In this document: piece by piece, positions 44,628 to 52,799 of the stretch
How the letters are laid out: each line of letters opens with the position of its first letter
Position numbering within the stretch: the first letter of the stretch is position 1
Translations under genes and position numbers: made by a program
Origin: Evansella sp. AB-P1
Lineage (GTDB): Bacteria > Bacillota > Bacilli > Bacillales > Salisediminibacteriaceae
Direction of reading: 5' to 3'
DNA: 64,000 bases
Assembly: GCF_029688925.1 (NCBI RefSeq)
Contig: NZ_JARUKY010000008.1
Coordinates: 62,001 to 126,000 of the forward strand
Notes under the pieces: generated by a model
Databases searched by the model: none
What the model was told of the DNA's origin: nothing
The model's input: the letters and a program-made list of their open reading frames with translations, nothing else

Positions 44628-46070
44628 TCAAATTCCCTTCAATTTAAAGCATACTACTTTCGTTTCTGTCATTGCTTCAATGGATGATCGAACCCCTTCT
44701 CTTCCTAGACCCGACCCTTTTACTCCACCAAATGGCATGGAATCTATACGATAATCCGTGCTATCATTAACCATTACTCCACCTACATTTAAGTGTTGTA
44801 TTGAATAGAAAGCCTTATCTACATCCTTCGTAAATATTCCTGCATGTAACCCATAATCCACTTTATTAGAACGTTCCACCGCTTCCTCTAAGCTATCTAT
44901 AGGATACAGAATAACTACTGGACCAAAGACCTCTTCATTAGCAATTTTAGAATTTTCGGAGACGTTAGATAATACTGTCGGTTCATAAAAGGAACCAAAA
45001 CGTTTTCCGCCAACGTGTAGCTTCGCCCCCTCATTTAATGCTTCTAACACCCAAGACTCAACACGCTTGGCTTCCTCCTCCTTGATCATTGGGCCAACAT
45101 CTGTTATTTCCAACATTTTGTCACCCACATTAAGTTGAGAGGTTAATTCATTAAAAAGCTCCAAAAATTCTGGGAAAATATCCTTCTCAATATAAATTCT
45201 TTGCACTCCAATACAATTTTGCCCAACTGCTGAAAAGGCACCAGACACACATGATTTAACTGCTGCAAACAGATCTGCATCTTTCAAAACAATGACCGGT
45301 GAATTAGAACCAAGCTCCATGTTTACTTTTTTAAGCCCAGCTTGGTGGGCAATTTTCTTACCTGTCTCTAAGCCGCCTGTAAAGGAAACCATCTTCACTG
45401 CTGGGTGAGTAATAAGGGTTTCTCCAACCTCACGACCTGAACCTGGAATGATAGATAGATAACCTTTAGGTAATCCAGCTTTCGTAAATGCTTCTCCTAG
45501 TAATAGAGCACTTAATGGAGTTACGGAAGCTGGTTTTACAACAATTGGATTACCAGCTGCGATTGCTGGCCCTATTTTATGGGCTACAAGATTCAACGGA
45601 TCATTAAAGGGGGTAATTGCACCAACTAATCCAATAGGAAAACGATAGTGATAGCCTACTCGATTTTCACTTCCTTCATTTTGATCAAAATTAATTGTCT
45701 CACCTTGTATCCTGCGTGTTTCTTCCGCACTAATTCGTATCGTCTGTATTGTTCGCTTCACTTCTCCACGTGCTTCTGTTATCGTTTTACTACCCTCTAA
45801 TGCAATCGTATTGGCATACATATCACTATTCTGTTGTATATAATCTGCAGCTTTATTTAATATCTCCATTCTTTTATGAATTGGCCATTCCATATTATTC
45901 TCGTATACTGCTGCCCCCTTTTCGATGGCTAACAGCATATCTTCCTTTGTTGCTAATGGAACCTTTGCAATAAGACGATTATCCTGAGGATTATAAACAT
46001 CAAACGTTTGTTCAGAATTCATCCACTCTCCTGCTAGCAACATCTTCTCTGATATTACTTCTGTATGCAT
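44628..46070 (-). CDS. NAD(P)-dependent aldehyde dehydrogenase (DoeC-like role)
   Basis: A 480-aa ALDH. Catalytic Cys286 is in VGQNCIGVQ, general-base Glu252 in NMELGSNSP, and the oxyanion Asn in ITPFNDPLN near residue 156. It is the last gene of the putative ectoine operon, 16 bases after the homoserine dehydrogenase-like gene. By position it would oxidise aspartate semialdehyde to aspartate, the DoeC step of known ectoine pathways. Related enzymes act on succinate semialdehyde or sulfoacetaldehyde, so the substrate is inferred only from context. AAAGGAG lies 11 bases before the ATG. Confidence 0.85.
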   Translation of the reverse strand: MHTEVISEKMLLAGEWMNSEQTFDVYNPQDNRLIAKVPLATKEDMLLAIEKGAAVYENNMEWPIHKRMEILNKAADYIQQNSDMYANTIALEGSKTITEARGEVKRTIQTIRISAEETRRIQGETINFDQNEGSENRVGYHYRFPIGLVGAITPFNDPLNLVAHKIGPAIAAGNPIVVKPASVTPLSALLLGEAFTKAGLPKGYLSIIPGSGREVGETLITHPAVKMVSFTGGLETGKKIAHQAGLKKVNMELGSNSPVIVLKDADLFAAVKSCVSGAFSAVGQNCIGVQRIYIEKDIFPEFLELFNELTSQLNVGDKMLEITDVGPMIKEEEAKRVESWVLEALNEGAKLHVGGKRFGSFYEPTVLSNVSENSKIANEEVFGPVVILYPIDSLEEAVERSNKVDYGLHAGIFTKDVDKAFYSIQHLNVGGVMVNDSTDYRIDSMPFGGVKGSGLGREGVRSSIEAMTETKVVCFKLKGI

Positions 46071-46086
46071 GATGCACCACTCTCCT

Positions 46087-47145
46087 TTATAATTTCATAG
46101 CGGTGTTATGCTTCTCCTTGCCATAGTGAATCAAATCTATTAATAGTGAATACCCCGTCTCTACAAGTCCAGCACCTGGTCCTGTCAACATAATTTCTCC
46201 AGCAAGGTTACAATCAAATACGATAGCATTGGTGGCTCCTGTAACTCCTGCTAATGGATCGTTATCATTAATTAACTCAGGATGAACCGATGCCTTCACT
46301 AAACCTTCATTCTTTGAAATTTTTGCTAACAAACGCCATTTTTTCTTATTTTTTGTTGCTTCCTCCACCATTTCCTTCGTTATACCGTCGATACCTTTGC
46401 AAGGAATATCATCTGATTTAATTGGTGTGTTCATTATATAATTAGATAAAATACAAGCCTTGTACCTTGCATCATACCCTTTAACATCACTTGTAGGGTC
46501 TGCTTCTGCATAGCCTAAATTTTGTGCGTTTTTCAATGCAGCTTCATAAGATTCCCCCTTTTCCATTTCCGTTAAAATAAAATTAGTTGTGCCATTAAGA
46601 ATTCCTCTAATTTCTGAAATTTCATTACCAGCCAAGGTTTCTACCGGCATTCTTAACGCTGGTGTTCCACTCATCACCGTCCCTTCAAATCCCCAAAATG
46701 CAGAATGCTTTTTTGCAAGAGACGATAGCTCATTATAGGCTAATGCTACAGGACCTTTGTTTGTCGTAATAACACTTTTCCCATTTTCAAAAGCTGCTTT
46801 ACAATGATCAATTGCCGGTTGCCCTGTTTGTACATCCGTAAACGTTACTTCCACAATTAAGTCAGCATTTGATTTTTTTATCGTTTCTAAACTATTCCAG
46901 CCTTTAGTAAGTCCTGGTTCATCCTCATAGTATTCAACATTCCCATGTTTTTCGACACAATCTAACAATTCATCAATTCGTAAGCCTTCTGGATGATAAA
47001 TGGAACCCTTCATGACATCCGACACTGCAACAATCTCTGGTTTAATATGATAGTTACTTTTCAAATCTTCCTGTTGCTCTAAGATGAGCTTCGCTAAAGT
47101 CTGACCTACTCCTCCAAAACCAATAAAAGCAATTTTTGTACGCAA
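46087..47145 (-). CDS. Homoserine dehydrogenase-like oxidoreductase
   Basis: A 352-aa enzyme that lacks the C-terminal ACT domain of biosynthetic homoserine dehydrogenases, so it would escape threonine feedback. The N-terminal Rossmann motif is GFGGVGQ (residues 9-15), TTNKGPVA binds substrate and cofactor, and the LGYAEADPTSDVKGYDARYK segment has the conserved acidic residues and the catalytic Lys. Homoserine dehydrogenase interconverts homoserine and aspartate semialdehyde. Here it lies between the M20 and ALDH genes, 12 and 16 bases away, so a catabolic direction, homoserine to aspartate semialdehyde, is plausible. Start is TTG at 47145 behind AAGGGGTGG. Confidence 0.82.
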   Translation of the reverse strand: MRTKIAFIGFGGVGQTLAKLILEQQEDLKSNYHIKPEIVAVSDVMKGSIYHPEGLRIDELLDCVEKHGNVEYYEDEPGLTKGWNSLETIKKSNADLIVEVTFTDVQTGQPAIDHCKAAFENGKSVITTNKGPVALAYNELSSLAKKHSAFWGFEGTVMSGTPALRMPVETLAGNEISEIRGILNGTTNFILTEMEKGESYEAALKNAQNLGYAEADPTSDVKGYDARYKACILSNYIMNTPIKSDDIPCKGIDGITKEMVEEATKNKKKWRLLAKISKNEGLVKASVHPELINDNDPLAGVTGATNAIVFDCNLAGEIMLTGPGAGLVETGYSLLIDLIHYGKEKHNTAMKL

Positions 47146-47157
47146 TCACACCACCCC

Positions 47158-48363
47158 TTAATTTTCCTTCCTTTGCATAAGCTGATGTGCACATTCCATT
47201 AATAAGGAAACACCAATTGGTAAAGCTTCTTCATCTAGATTAAACGTTGGTGTGTGTAGAACAGCATCATTCTTTGAATTCTTTCCACACCCTAGAAAAA
47301 ACATTGCTCCTGGAATTTTTTCTGTAATATGACCGAGGTCTTCTCCTCCCATGCCAAAAGGTCCCTCATGTATATTCATCTTAGGATAAAGCTTATATGC
47401 TGAATCCACCAACACATTCGTTATCCAATGATCATTAAATAGTGCTGGTTCACCATATTCAATTTCTAGATCATACTCTCCACCTAACGTATTTGCTATT
47501 TCCGCTACTCCACGTAATTCGTTTATAAGTTGTTTACGGATATGTGGCCGATATGAACGAATAGTACCGCTTATTTTTACTTCTTCAGGGATAACATTAA
47601 AGGCGGATCCACCGTGAATATGACCAATGCTAATTGTTCCAACCTCCATTGGGTTTACTTTTCGGCTTATTAAGCTATATATTCCCTGTAATATAAAGGA
47701 CGTAATCCATACTGGATCCTTCGTTTGCTGAGGGTATCCTCCGTGACCACCTTCTCCTTTAATTGTTAAAGAAAAATTATCTATATTTGCCATGCTAGGT
47801 CCTCGATTGATTTGTAGCTCTCCTGTCTTTCTCCAAGGGCAGACATGGAGAGCAATAATTTGTTCAACATCATCAATAGCACCGGATTGCAAGAGATATG
47901 GAGCCCCTGTTAAGCCAGTTTCATCTCCGTTCTCCTCTGCTGGCTGAAAAATAAGCTTTATCGTTCCTTTCAGCCTTCCAGCTTTCGCATCCTCAGCAAT
48001 TAAATGCGCTACCCCTAATAGGATTGCCATATGAGCATCATGACCACATGCATGCATGACGTACGGATGAACAGATTGATAATCTTCTTCCGTTTCTTCT
48101 TGTATAGGCAATGCATCCATATCAGCTCTGATTCCTATTACAGGACCCTTACTAGCTCTAATAGTCGCAACGATTCCATACCCTCCAATATTTCTTTCAA
48201 TCTCAAATACTCCTAAAGAGTTTAGTATATTTAGGATAAAATCACTTGTTCTTCTCTCTCTAAAACTAAGTTCAGGATACTTGTGAAAATGACGTCTCCA
48301 GGCTATTAAGCTATTTTTTAATTCCTTCGAACGTTGAACAAGCTCTTCATTTTCCAAATTCAA
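47158..48363 (-). CDS. M20-family amidohydrolase / deacylase
   Basis: A 401-aa M20D-type metallohydrolase (hippurate/N-acetyl-amino acid hydrolase group). RADMDALP carries the catalytic Asp, HACGHDAHMA the metal-binding Cys and His, and PAEENGD the Glu pair; HGGSAFNVIP belongs to the lid domain. In this operon it would remove acetyl from N-acetyl-diaminobutyrate, the job of DoeB in other ectoine pathways; DoeB is an unrelated AstE-type enzyme, so this would be a non-homologous replacement. Start is TTG (48363) behind AGGAGGTG. It lies 14 bases after the PLP enzyme. Confidence 0.85.
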   Translation of the reverse strand: MNLENEELVQRSKELKNSLIAWRRHFHKYPELSFRERRTSDFILNILNSLGVFEIERNIGGYGIVATIRASKGPVIGIRADMDALPIQEETEEDYQSVHPYVMHACGHDAHMAILLGVAHLIAEDAKAGRLKGTIKLIFQPAEENGDETGLTGAPYLLQSGAIDDVEQIIALHVCPWRKTGELQINRGPSMANIDNFSLTIKGEGGHGGYPQQTKDPVWITSFILQGIYSLISRKVNPMEVGTISIGHIHGGSAFNVIPEEVKISGTIRSYRPHIRKQLINELRGVAEIANTLGGEYDLEIEYGEPALFNDHWITNVLVDSAYKLYPKMNIHEGPFGMGGEDLGHITEKIPGAMFFLGCGKNSKNDAVLHTPTFNLDEEALPIGVSLLMECAHQLMQRKEN

Positions 48364-48377
48364 GGAAGCACCTCCTA

Positions 48378-49577
48378 TTAGCTATTCATAAATAAGTATT
48401 TCGGAAGTGCATGAAAAGCTTGCTCTAAATCATCAATTAGATCCTCAACATCCTCTATTCCGGCAGAGTAACGAATTAAGCTTTCTGGAATTCCCATTGC
48501 TTTTCGTTCTTCTGGTGTACATTCCACATGACTTGTGGTTCTAGTAGGTCCAACTATCGTTTCAACAGATCCTAAATTAGCTGCACGATTCGCATAGTTT
48601 AATTTTGGTAGTAAATGGCGTACCGTTTCTACTCCACCTTTTACGGAGAAACTAAGCATACCTCCGAAATTACTCATTTGTTTTTTTGCTATATCATGGC
48701 CAGGATGTTCCTTTAAGCCTGGATAAAAGACGTCATCCACCACATCTACGGATTTTAAATAGTTTGCAATCTTCATTGCATTTTCACATTGCTTATCAAT
48801 TCTAAGCTTTAACGTTTTCATCCCTCGTAGCAATAAATATGCAGCCATCGGATCTAATGTTGCACCATTAATTTCTCGATAATGATAAATGGCTTCTACC
48901 AATTCCTTTGATCCACATACAGACCCACCTAATGCGTCTGCATGGCCACCTAAAAATTTCGTCGCACTATGAATGACTAAGTCAGCACCTAATGCTAATG
49001 GATTTTGATTTATTGGAGTGGCAAACGTATTATCCACAATAACTGTTGCCCCAACAGCTTTACCAGCCTTCGCCATTCGTTCAATATCTGTTATTTTTAC
49101 TGTTGGATTCGTTGGACTTTCTAGATATAATACTTTACAACCCTTCGCAACTTCTTTTTCAATAGCTTCATGATCTCCCGTTTCACATAAGACAACTTCA
49201 ATTTTTTGCTTCGGTAAAAATTCCGTAAATATTTTGTTTGTTCCACCGTACGTATCTTTAATAGATACAATTCGATCTCCAGGGAACAATAGTGTTCCTA
49301 GCGTATTACTTATTGCCGCCATTCCTGTTGAAAAGCTAGTAGAAGCTTCAGCATTTTCTAAAATTCTAATCTTCTCTTCAAATGCTTCTACTGTTGGATT
49401 CGTGTTTCTTCCGTATATGTGGCCTTTTTTATTACCGATTGCTACTTCATACCATTCATCCATATCATCATAGCCATATGACACACTGTGAACCACTGGA
49501 ACCTGTGTAGCTCCGAAAGCAAGATAATCTCTTTCCCCTGCCCAAATGGATTCAGTTGATTTTCTTGGTTTTTTCAT
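48378..49577 (-). CDS. Cystathionine gamma-synthase-family PLP enzyme of the putative ectoine operon
   Basis: A 399-aa fold-type I PLP enzyme of the Cys/Met family. PLP Lys207 lies in HSATKFLGGHADALGG, YGRNTNPTV is the substrate loop and FSTGMAAIS the phosphate site. The family catalyses gamma-replacement, gamma-elimination or beta-elimination on amino acids with a leaving group. It differs from metI and metC in this window (for example EVAIGNKKGHIYGRNTN) and sits in an operon with no sulfur gene, between ectoine hydrolase and the deacylase. I infer it acts on diaminobutyrate or its acetyl derivative, possibly releasing the gamma-amino group. ATG behind GGAGGGGA. Confidence 0.8.
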   Translation of the reverse strand: MKKPRKSTESIWAGERDYLAFGATQVPVVHSVSYGYDDMDEWYEVAIGNKKGHIYGRNTNPTVEAFEEKIRILENAEASTSFSTGMAAISNTLGTLLFPGDRIVSIKDTYGGTNKIFTEFLPKQKIEVVLCETGDHEAIEKEVAKGCKVLYLESPTNPTVKITDIERMAKAGKAVGATVIVDNTFATPINQNPLALGADLVIHSATKFLGGHADALGGSVCGSKELVEAIYHYREINGATLDPMAAYLLLRGMKTLKLRIDKQCENAMKIANYLKSVDVVDDVFYPGLKEHPGHDIAKKQMSNFGGMLSFSVKGGVETVRHLLPKLNYANRAANLGSVETIVGPTRTTSHVECTPEERKAMGIPESLIRYSAGIEDVEDLIDDLEQAFHALPKYLFMNS

Positions 49578-49606
49578 TAGTGATCCCCTCCATTTTTTAT
49601 GATTTA

Positions 49607-50815
49607 TTAACTAATTTTCCCTCCTTGTTTATTCATTCTGAAAGGTGGCTGAATGATTAAATCTCTAGGATAATTCGTAAATGTTTCACAACCATTTTCT
49701 GTTATTCGGAACGACTCACTAATCTCTATACCGTAATTGTCAAACCATAATGCAGGAATAAAGTGAAAAGTCATATTTGGTTTGAGTACTGTGTCATCAT
49801 CTTTCCGTAAACTTGCCGTATGCTCTCCCCAATCAGGTGGATAATTTAAGCCAATGGAATAACCAAGCCGAGCTTCTTTTTCGTAGCCTCGCTTTTTAAT
49901 GCTTTCTCGCCAAATCCGTTCTACCTCACCACAGGTCATCCCTGGCTTTGTTTGATGTAGCACTTCATTAATTCCATCTACGACAATAGGGGTGATTTGC
50001 TGTAGCCTATCTGATGGATTGCCAATCGTTACTGTTCTTGCAATTGGAACATGATAGCGTTTATAGCATCCTGCTAATTCAATAATAACAGCGTCCCCTT
50101 CTTGAAATTTCCTATCTGTCCACGTAAGGTGAGGGATTGATGTTCGTTCTCCCGATGGTAATAAAGGAACGATAGCTGGATAATCTCCCCCATATTCTTC
50201 TGTACCCGACAGCATATGATAATAAATCTGTGCTGCAGTATCACACTCTCTATTACCTGCTTGAATACTTTCTATCCCCTTATACATGGCTTGCTCTGCA
50301 ATCTTTGCTGCTCGCTTCATATATTCAATTTCTTGATCAGACTTTATTAAGCGAACATAGTTAACAAGTAGATCGCCATCTTTAAACGTTGCATTTGGAA
50401 GTTTTGTCTTTAACCGTTCATATGCTTTTGCTGAAAAATAATAATTATCCATTTCAACGCCGATGGATCTATTACCATGACCAATTTCCGTGAGTATATC
50501 TCCAATAAAATCCATTGGATGTAATGTTGTTGATTGTACATAATAGTCTGGATAAGGGATAACATTTTCTTCATATATCCATGTAGTCTCTTTTGCTCCA
50601 TTTGCATCTAGGTATCTCCCTATCCAAATTGGTTGTGGTTCTTCGTCAATAATGATTAACATTTGATGAACATAAAAGGACCAAGCATCATAACCTGATA
50701 AATAATTCATATTGGCAGGATCTGTTACTAGTAAAACCTCAATCCCCTTATCAGCCATTCGTTTTTTCGTTTCCTTTAAACGTTTTTGATATTCCAAAAT
50801 ATCAAATGGTAGCAC
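49607..50815 (-). CDS. doeA: Ectoine hydrolase (DoeA/EutD), M24 fold
   Basis: A 402-aa creatinase-fold protein. The segments LLVTDPANMNYLSGYDAWSF, GGDYPAIVPLLPSGE and YSIGLNYPPDWGEHTASL are those I know from DoeA, which opens the ectoine ring to N-acetyl-diaminobutyrate. Where metal-dependent M24 peptidases have an Asp pair, this protein reads ELAGCYKRYHVPIARTV, so the metal site is lost as in creatinase; this argues against a proline peptidase. GTG start (50815) behind GGAGG at good spacing. First of five tightly packed genes, downstream of a PucR regulator. Ectoine use fits a salt-tolerant host. Confidence 0.85.
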   Translation of the reverse strand: MLPFDILEYQKRLKETKKRMADKGIEVLLVTDPANMNYLSGYDAWSFYVHQMLIIIDEEPQPIWIGRYLDANGAKETTWIYEENVIPYPDYYVQSTTLHPMDFIGDILTEIGHGNRSIGVEMDNYYFSAKAYERLKTKLPNATFKDGDLLVNYVRLIKSDQEIEYMKRAAKIAEQAMYKGIESIQAGNRECDTAAQIYYHMLSGTEEYGGDYPAIVPLLPSGERTSIPHLTWTDRKFQEGDAVIIELAGCYKRYHVPIARTVTIGNPSDRLQQITPIVVDGINEVLHQTKPGMTCGEVERIWRESIKKRGYEKEARLGYSIGLNYPPDWGEHTASLRKDDDTVLKPNMTFHFIPALWFDNYGIEISESFRITENGCETFTNYPRDLIIQPPFRMNKQGGKIS

Positions 50816-50895
50816 TGAGGTTCCCTCCTTCCAATTTTCAGAAAATTTAAACTCTTGTTACTTATACAGTATTAAAAAAATTGTTATAAGGTAAT

Positions 50896-50912
50896 GTTCA
50901 AATTGTATGAAC
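50896..50912. promoter_or_regulatory. Inverted repeat before the putative ectoine operon, candidate operator
   Basis: GTTCA-AATTGTA-TGAAC: two 5-bp arms and a 7-base centre, 81 bases upstream of the doeA start in the regulator-to-operon gap. A PucR-type activator encoded just upstream is the natural candidate to bind it. No near-consensus sigma-A promoter is obvious beside it, which agrees with activator dependence. Confidence 0.4.
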
Positions 50913-50961
50913 TTTTGTCAGGGTTTTTATACAAATTTATATTTTAAGGTGAAAAATAGGA

Positions 50962-51007
50962 AAAAAGGTGATTTAATGGCTTTATTACACCTTTAAGTCA
51001 CCTTTTT
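50962..51007 (-). terminator. Terminator of the PucR-type regulator gene
   Basis: On the minus strand AAAAAGGTGA (51007-50998) pairs with TCACCTTTTT (50971-50962) with a 26-base loop containing a small second stem. It separates regulator and operon, so doeA needs its own promoter. Confidence 0.75.
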
Positions 51008-51021
51008 CTATGTGAGATAAT

Positions 51022-52701
51022 CTAATCAATTTTTTTTAACATCCATATTCGAACGCTTAGATCTAATAAAAATAAATCATCTGAATCCACTAAAGACATT
51101 TGTGTTAGTGATTCAATATTCCTTAACCTGTGAAGAAGAGATTGTCGATGTAAGTTTAAAGCCCTTGCCGTTTGACTCACATTACCTTTATATTTGTTGT
51201 ATATCATAAAGGTATAAATTAAATCTGTTTGTCTTTTTTTATCGTAATCTAATAAAGGCTGTAACGTATCTCTTACAATTTCAGCAATTTCAGCTTTATC
51301 TGATAGAGCCATTAGCAAGCGATTAATTCGTGTATCACTAAAGAAAGTCCTTTCTCCTATCCCGTTTTGCTGTTTCCCTATATCTAGCGCTGTTTTTGCT
51401 TCCTCATAACTATTATAAAAAGCATAGTGTCCATCTTTGTGTGTAGCAATGCCCCATGTTAAATCTATTCCCGATAAAAGATTGTATAATCTTCTTTCTA
51501 TAACATCTAAAAATTGATTAGCAGTTTCCATATAGGGGTGATTATCTGCTTCTAAATAGATGATTACTTCATTTTCATCAAAACTAGCCATCGTACGACG
51601 ATGTAGTAATTTTCCTGCAGACGTAATTTCTTTCTGTATATAGTAATTCATACTTTGTAATGAAGAGGTAGGCGGACTATCCTTTGTAGTCTTTTTTTTA
51701 TTATATTTTTTTTGATGGGTGATATGGCCAACTATACAAATATATGGCCTCGTTAAATCATATCCCAGTAGTTGTGCTTTAGAAATGAGTTGATTTGTAA
51801 CATCTGTATGCTTTTTGGCCAAATTTAAAATAAAATTATCCTTCAGTCTAACTTCCGTCATTTCAATTGCGTTTTCTTTTACAAAATACAGAGCACATGC
51901 TGTAAGTGCATGATCTAACACATTCATGACAAATGAAGTAAGCTTTTCTCTATCTTTAGGTTGTACGAGAATATGTCCTTGTTTATGATGATTATTAACT
52001 ATTGGAATTTGATAGCACATTTGGTTTTCTATCATTATTTCTTCCAACTGATTAAATAAAGGGTGGTCATGATGTAAAATATCTGATTGGGGAATTGGTT
52101 GAATTTTATCGGATTCATTATCATATAGGGTACGTAAAATTTCCTTAGGAAAATGTTTATTTGCACGAACTAACAGATCATCGTCTATTATTGCTATTGA
52201 TATTTTTATATGTTTATATAATGTATTAACAATATCTTGAAGCCCTTTACCATGGAGAACACAGTTAATTAATTCTTGACGAACATCCTCTGCTAGTTGT
52301 CGTTCCCCTTGCTTATCTTTATTAATCTCCTGTAAAACGTTATGAAGAATATCACTGAAACGAACCTCCCATGGAACATCAATAATAATTAATTGGTGAT
52401 CTTGAGCTAATTGTATTACTCGGTCAGGAATATCGTAAATATACCTCCCTGTTGCAAAAGCTAAAGCAGATGCACCTGAATCAATAATATCCTTCACAAA
52501 TTCTTCTAGTAATACTGGATCACCTTCACATCCAATTCCAGTACTAAGAACAAATTCATTTTTTCGTACAAAGTTTTCCACTGGTACTTCAATAACTGAA
52601 ATCCATTCAACAAGCTTTTTATCCATCATTTCTTTCCCTGATTTAATTTTAGAGGTTTGCAGGATTGGTAATTTGACGATGTTCCTTACAGATAACCCCA
52701 T
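51022..52701 (-). CDS. PucR-family transcriptional regulator
   Basis: A 559-aa regulator. The N-terminal PucR ligand domain (about residues 8-125) contains VLSTGIGCEGD and DIIDSGASALAFATGRY; a middle GGDEF-like/CdaR region follows; the C-terminal HTH_30 domain (about 495-550) has GNVSQTARALNLHRQSLLHRL. PucR-type activators respond to small metabolites such as allantoin. Located directly upstream of the putative ectoine operon in the same direction, it probably senses ectoine or an acetylated diaminobutyrate and activates doeA. Known ectoine regulators in other bacteria (EnuR, DoeX) belong to other families. Confidence 0.85.
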   Translation of the reverse strand: MGLSVRNIVKLPILQTSKIKSGKEMMDKKLVEWISVIEVPVENFVRKNEFVLSTGIGCEGDPVLLEEFVKDIIDSGASALAFATGRYIYDIPDRVIQLAQDHQLIIIDVPWEVRFSDILHNVLQEINKDKQGERQLAEDVRQELINCVLHGKGLQDIVNTLYKHIKISIAIIDDDLLVRANKHFPKEILRTLYDNESDKIQPIPQSDILHHDHPLFNQLEEIMIENQMCYQIPIVNNHHKQGHILVQPKDREKLTSFVMNVLDHALTACALYFVKENAIEMTEVRLKDNFILNLAKKHTDVTNQLISKAQLLGYDLTRPYICIVGHITHQKKYNKKKTTKDSPPTSSLQSMNYYIQKEITSAGKLLHRRTMASFDENEVIIYLEADNHPYMETANQFLDVIERRLYNLLSGIDLTWGIATHKDGHYAFYNSYEEAKTALDIGKQQNGIGERTFFSDTRINRLLMALSDKAEIAEIVRDTLQPLLDYDKKRQTDLIYTFMIYNKYKGNVSQTARALNLHRQSLLHRLRNIESLTQMSLVDSDDLFLLDLSVRIWMLKKID

Positions 52702-52799
52702 ATAACCACCTCAATTATGCTAAAACATCCGTTTATTAATTCTATACATAAGTCCTTTTCCCCATACCTCTTTATTCATAACTTACTGATATTCTTTTA

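Noticed and set aside
49607-50815. Annotation of the M24 protein as an Xaa-Pro dipeptidase
   Set aside because: The metal-binding Asp pair is replaced, as in creatinase and ectoine hydrolase, and characteristic DoeA segments are present.
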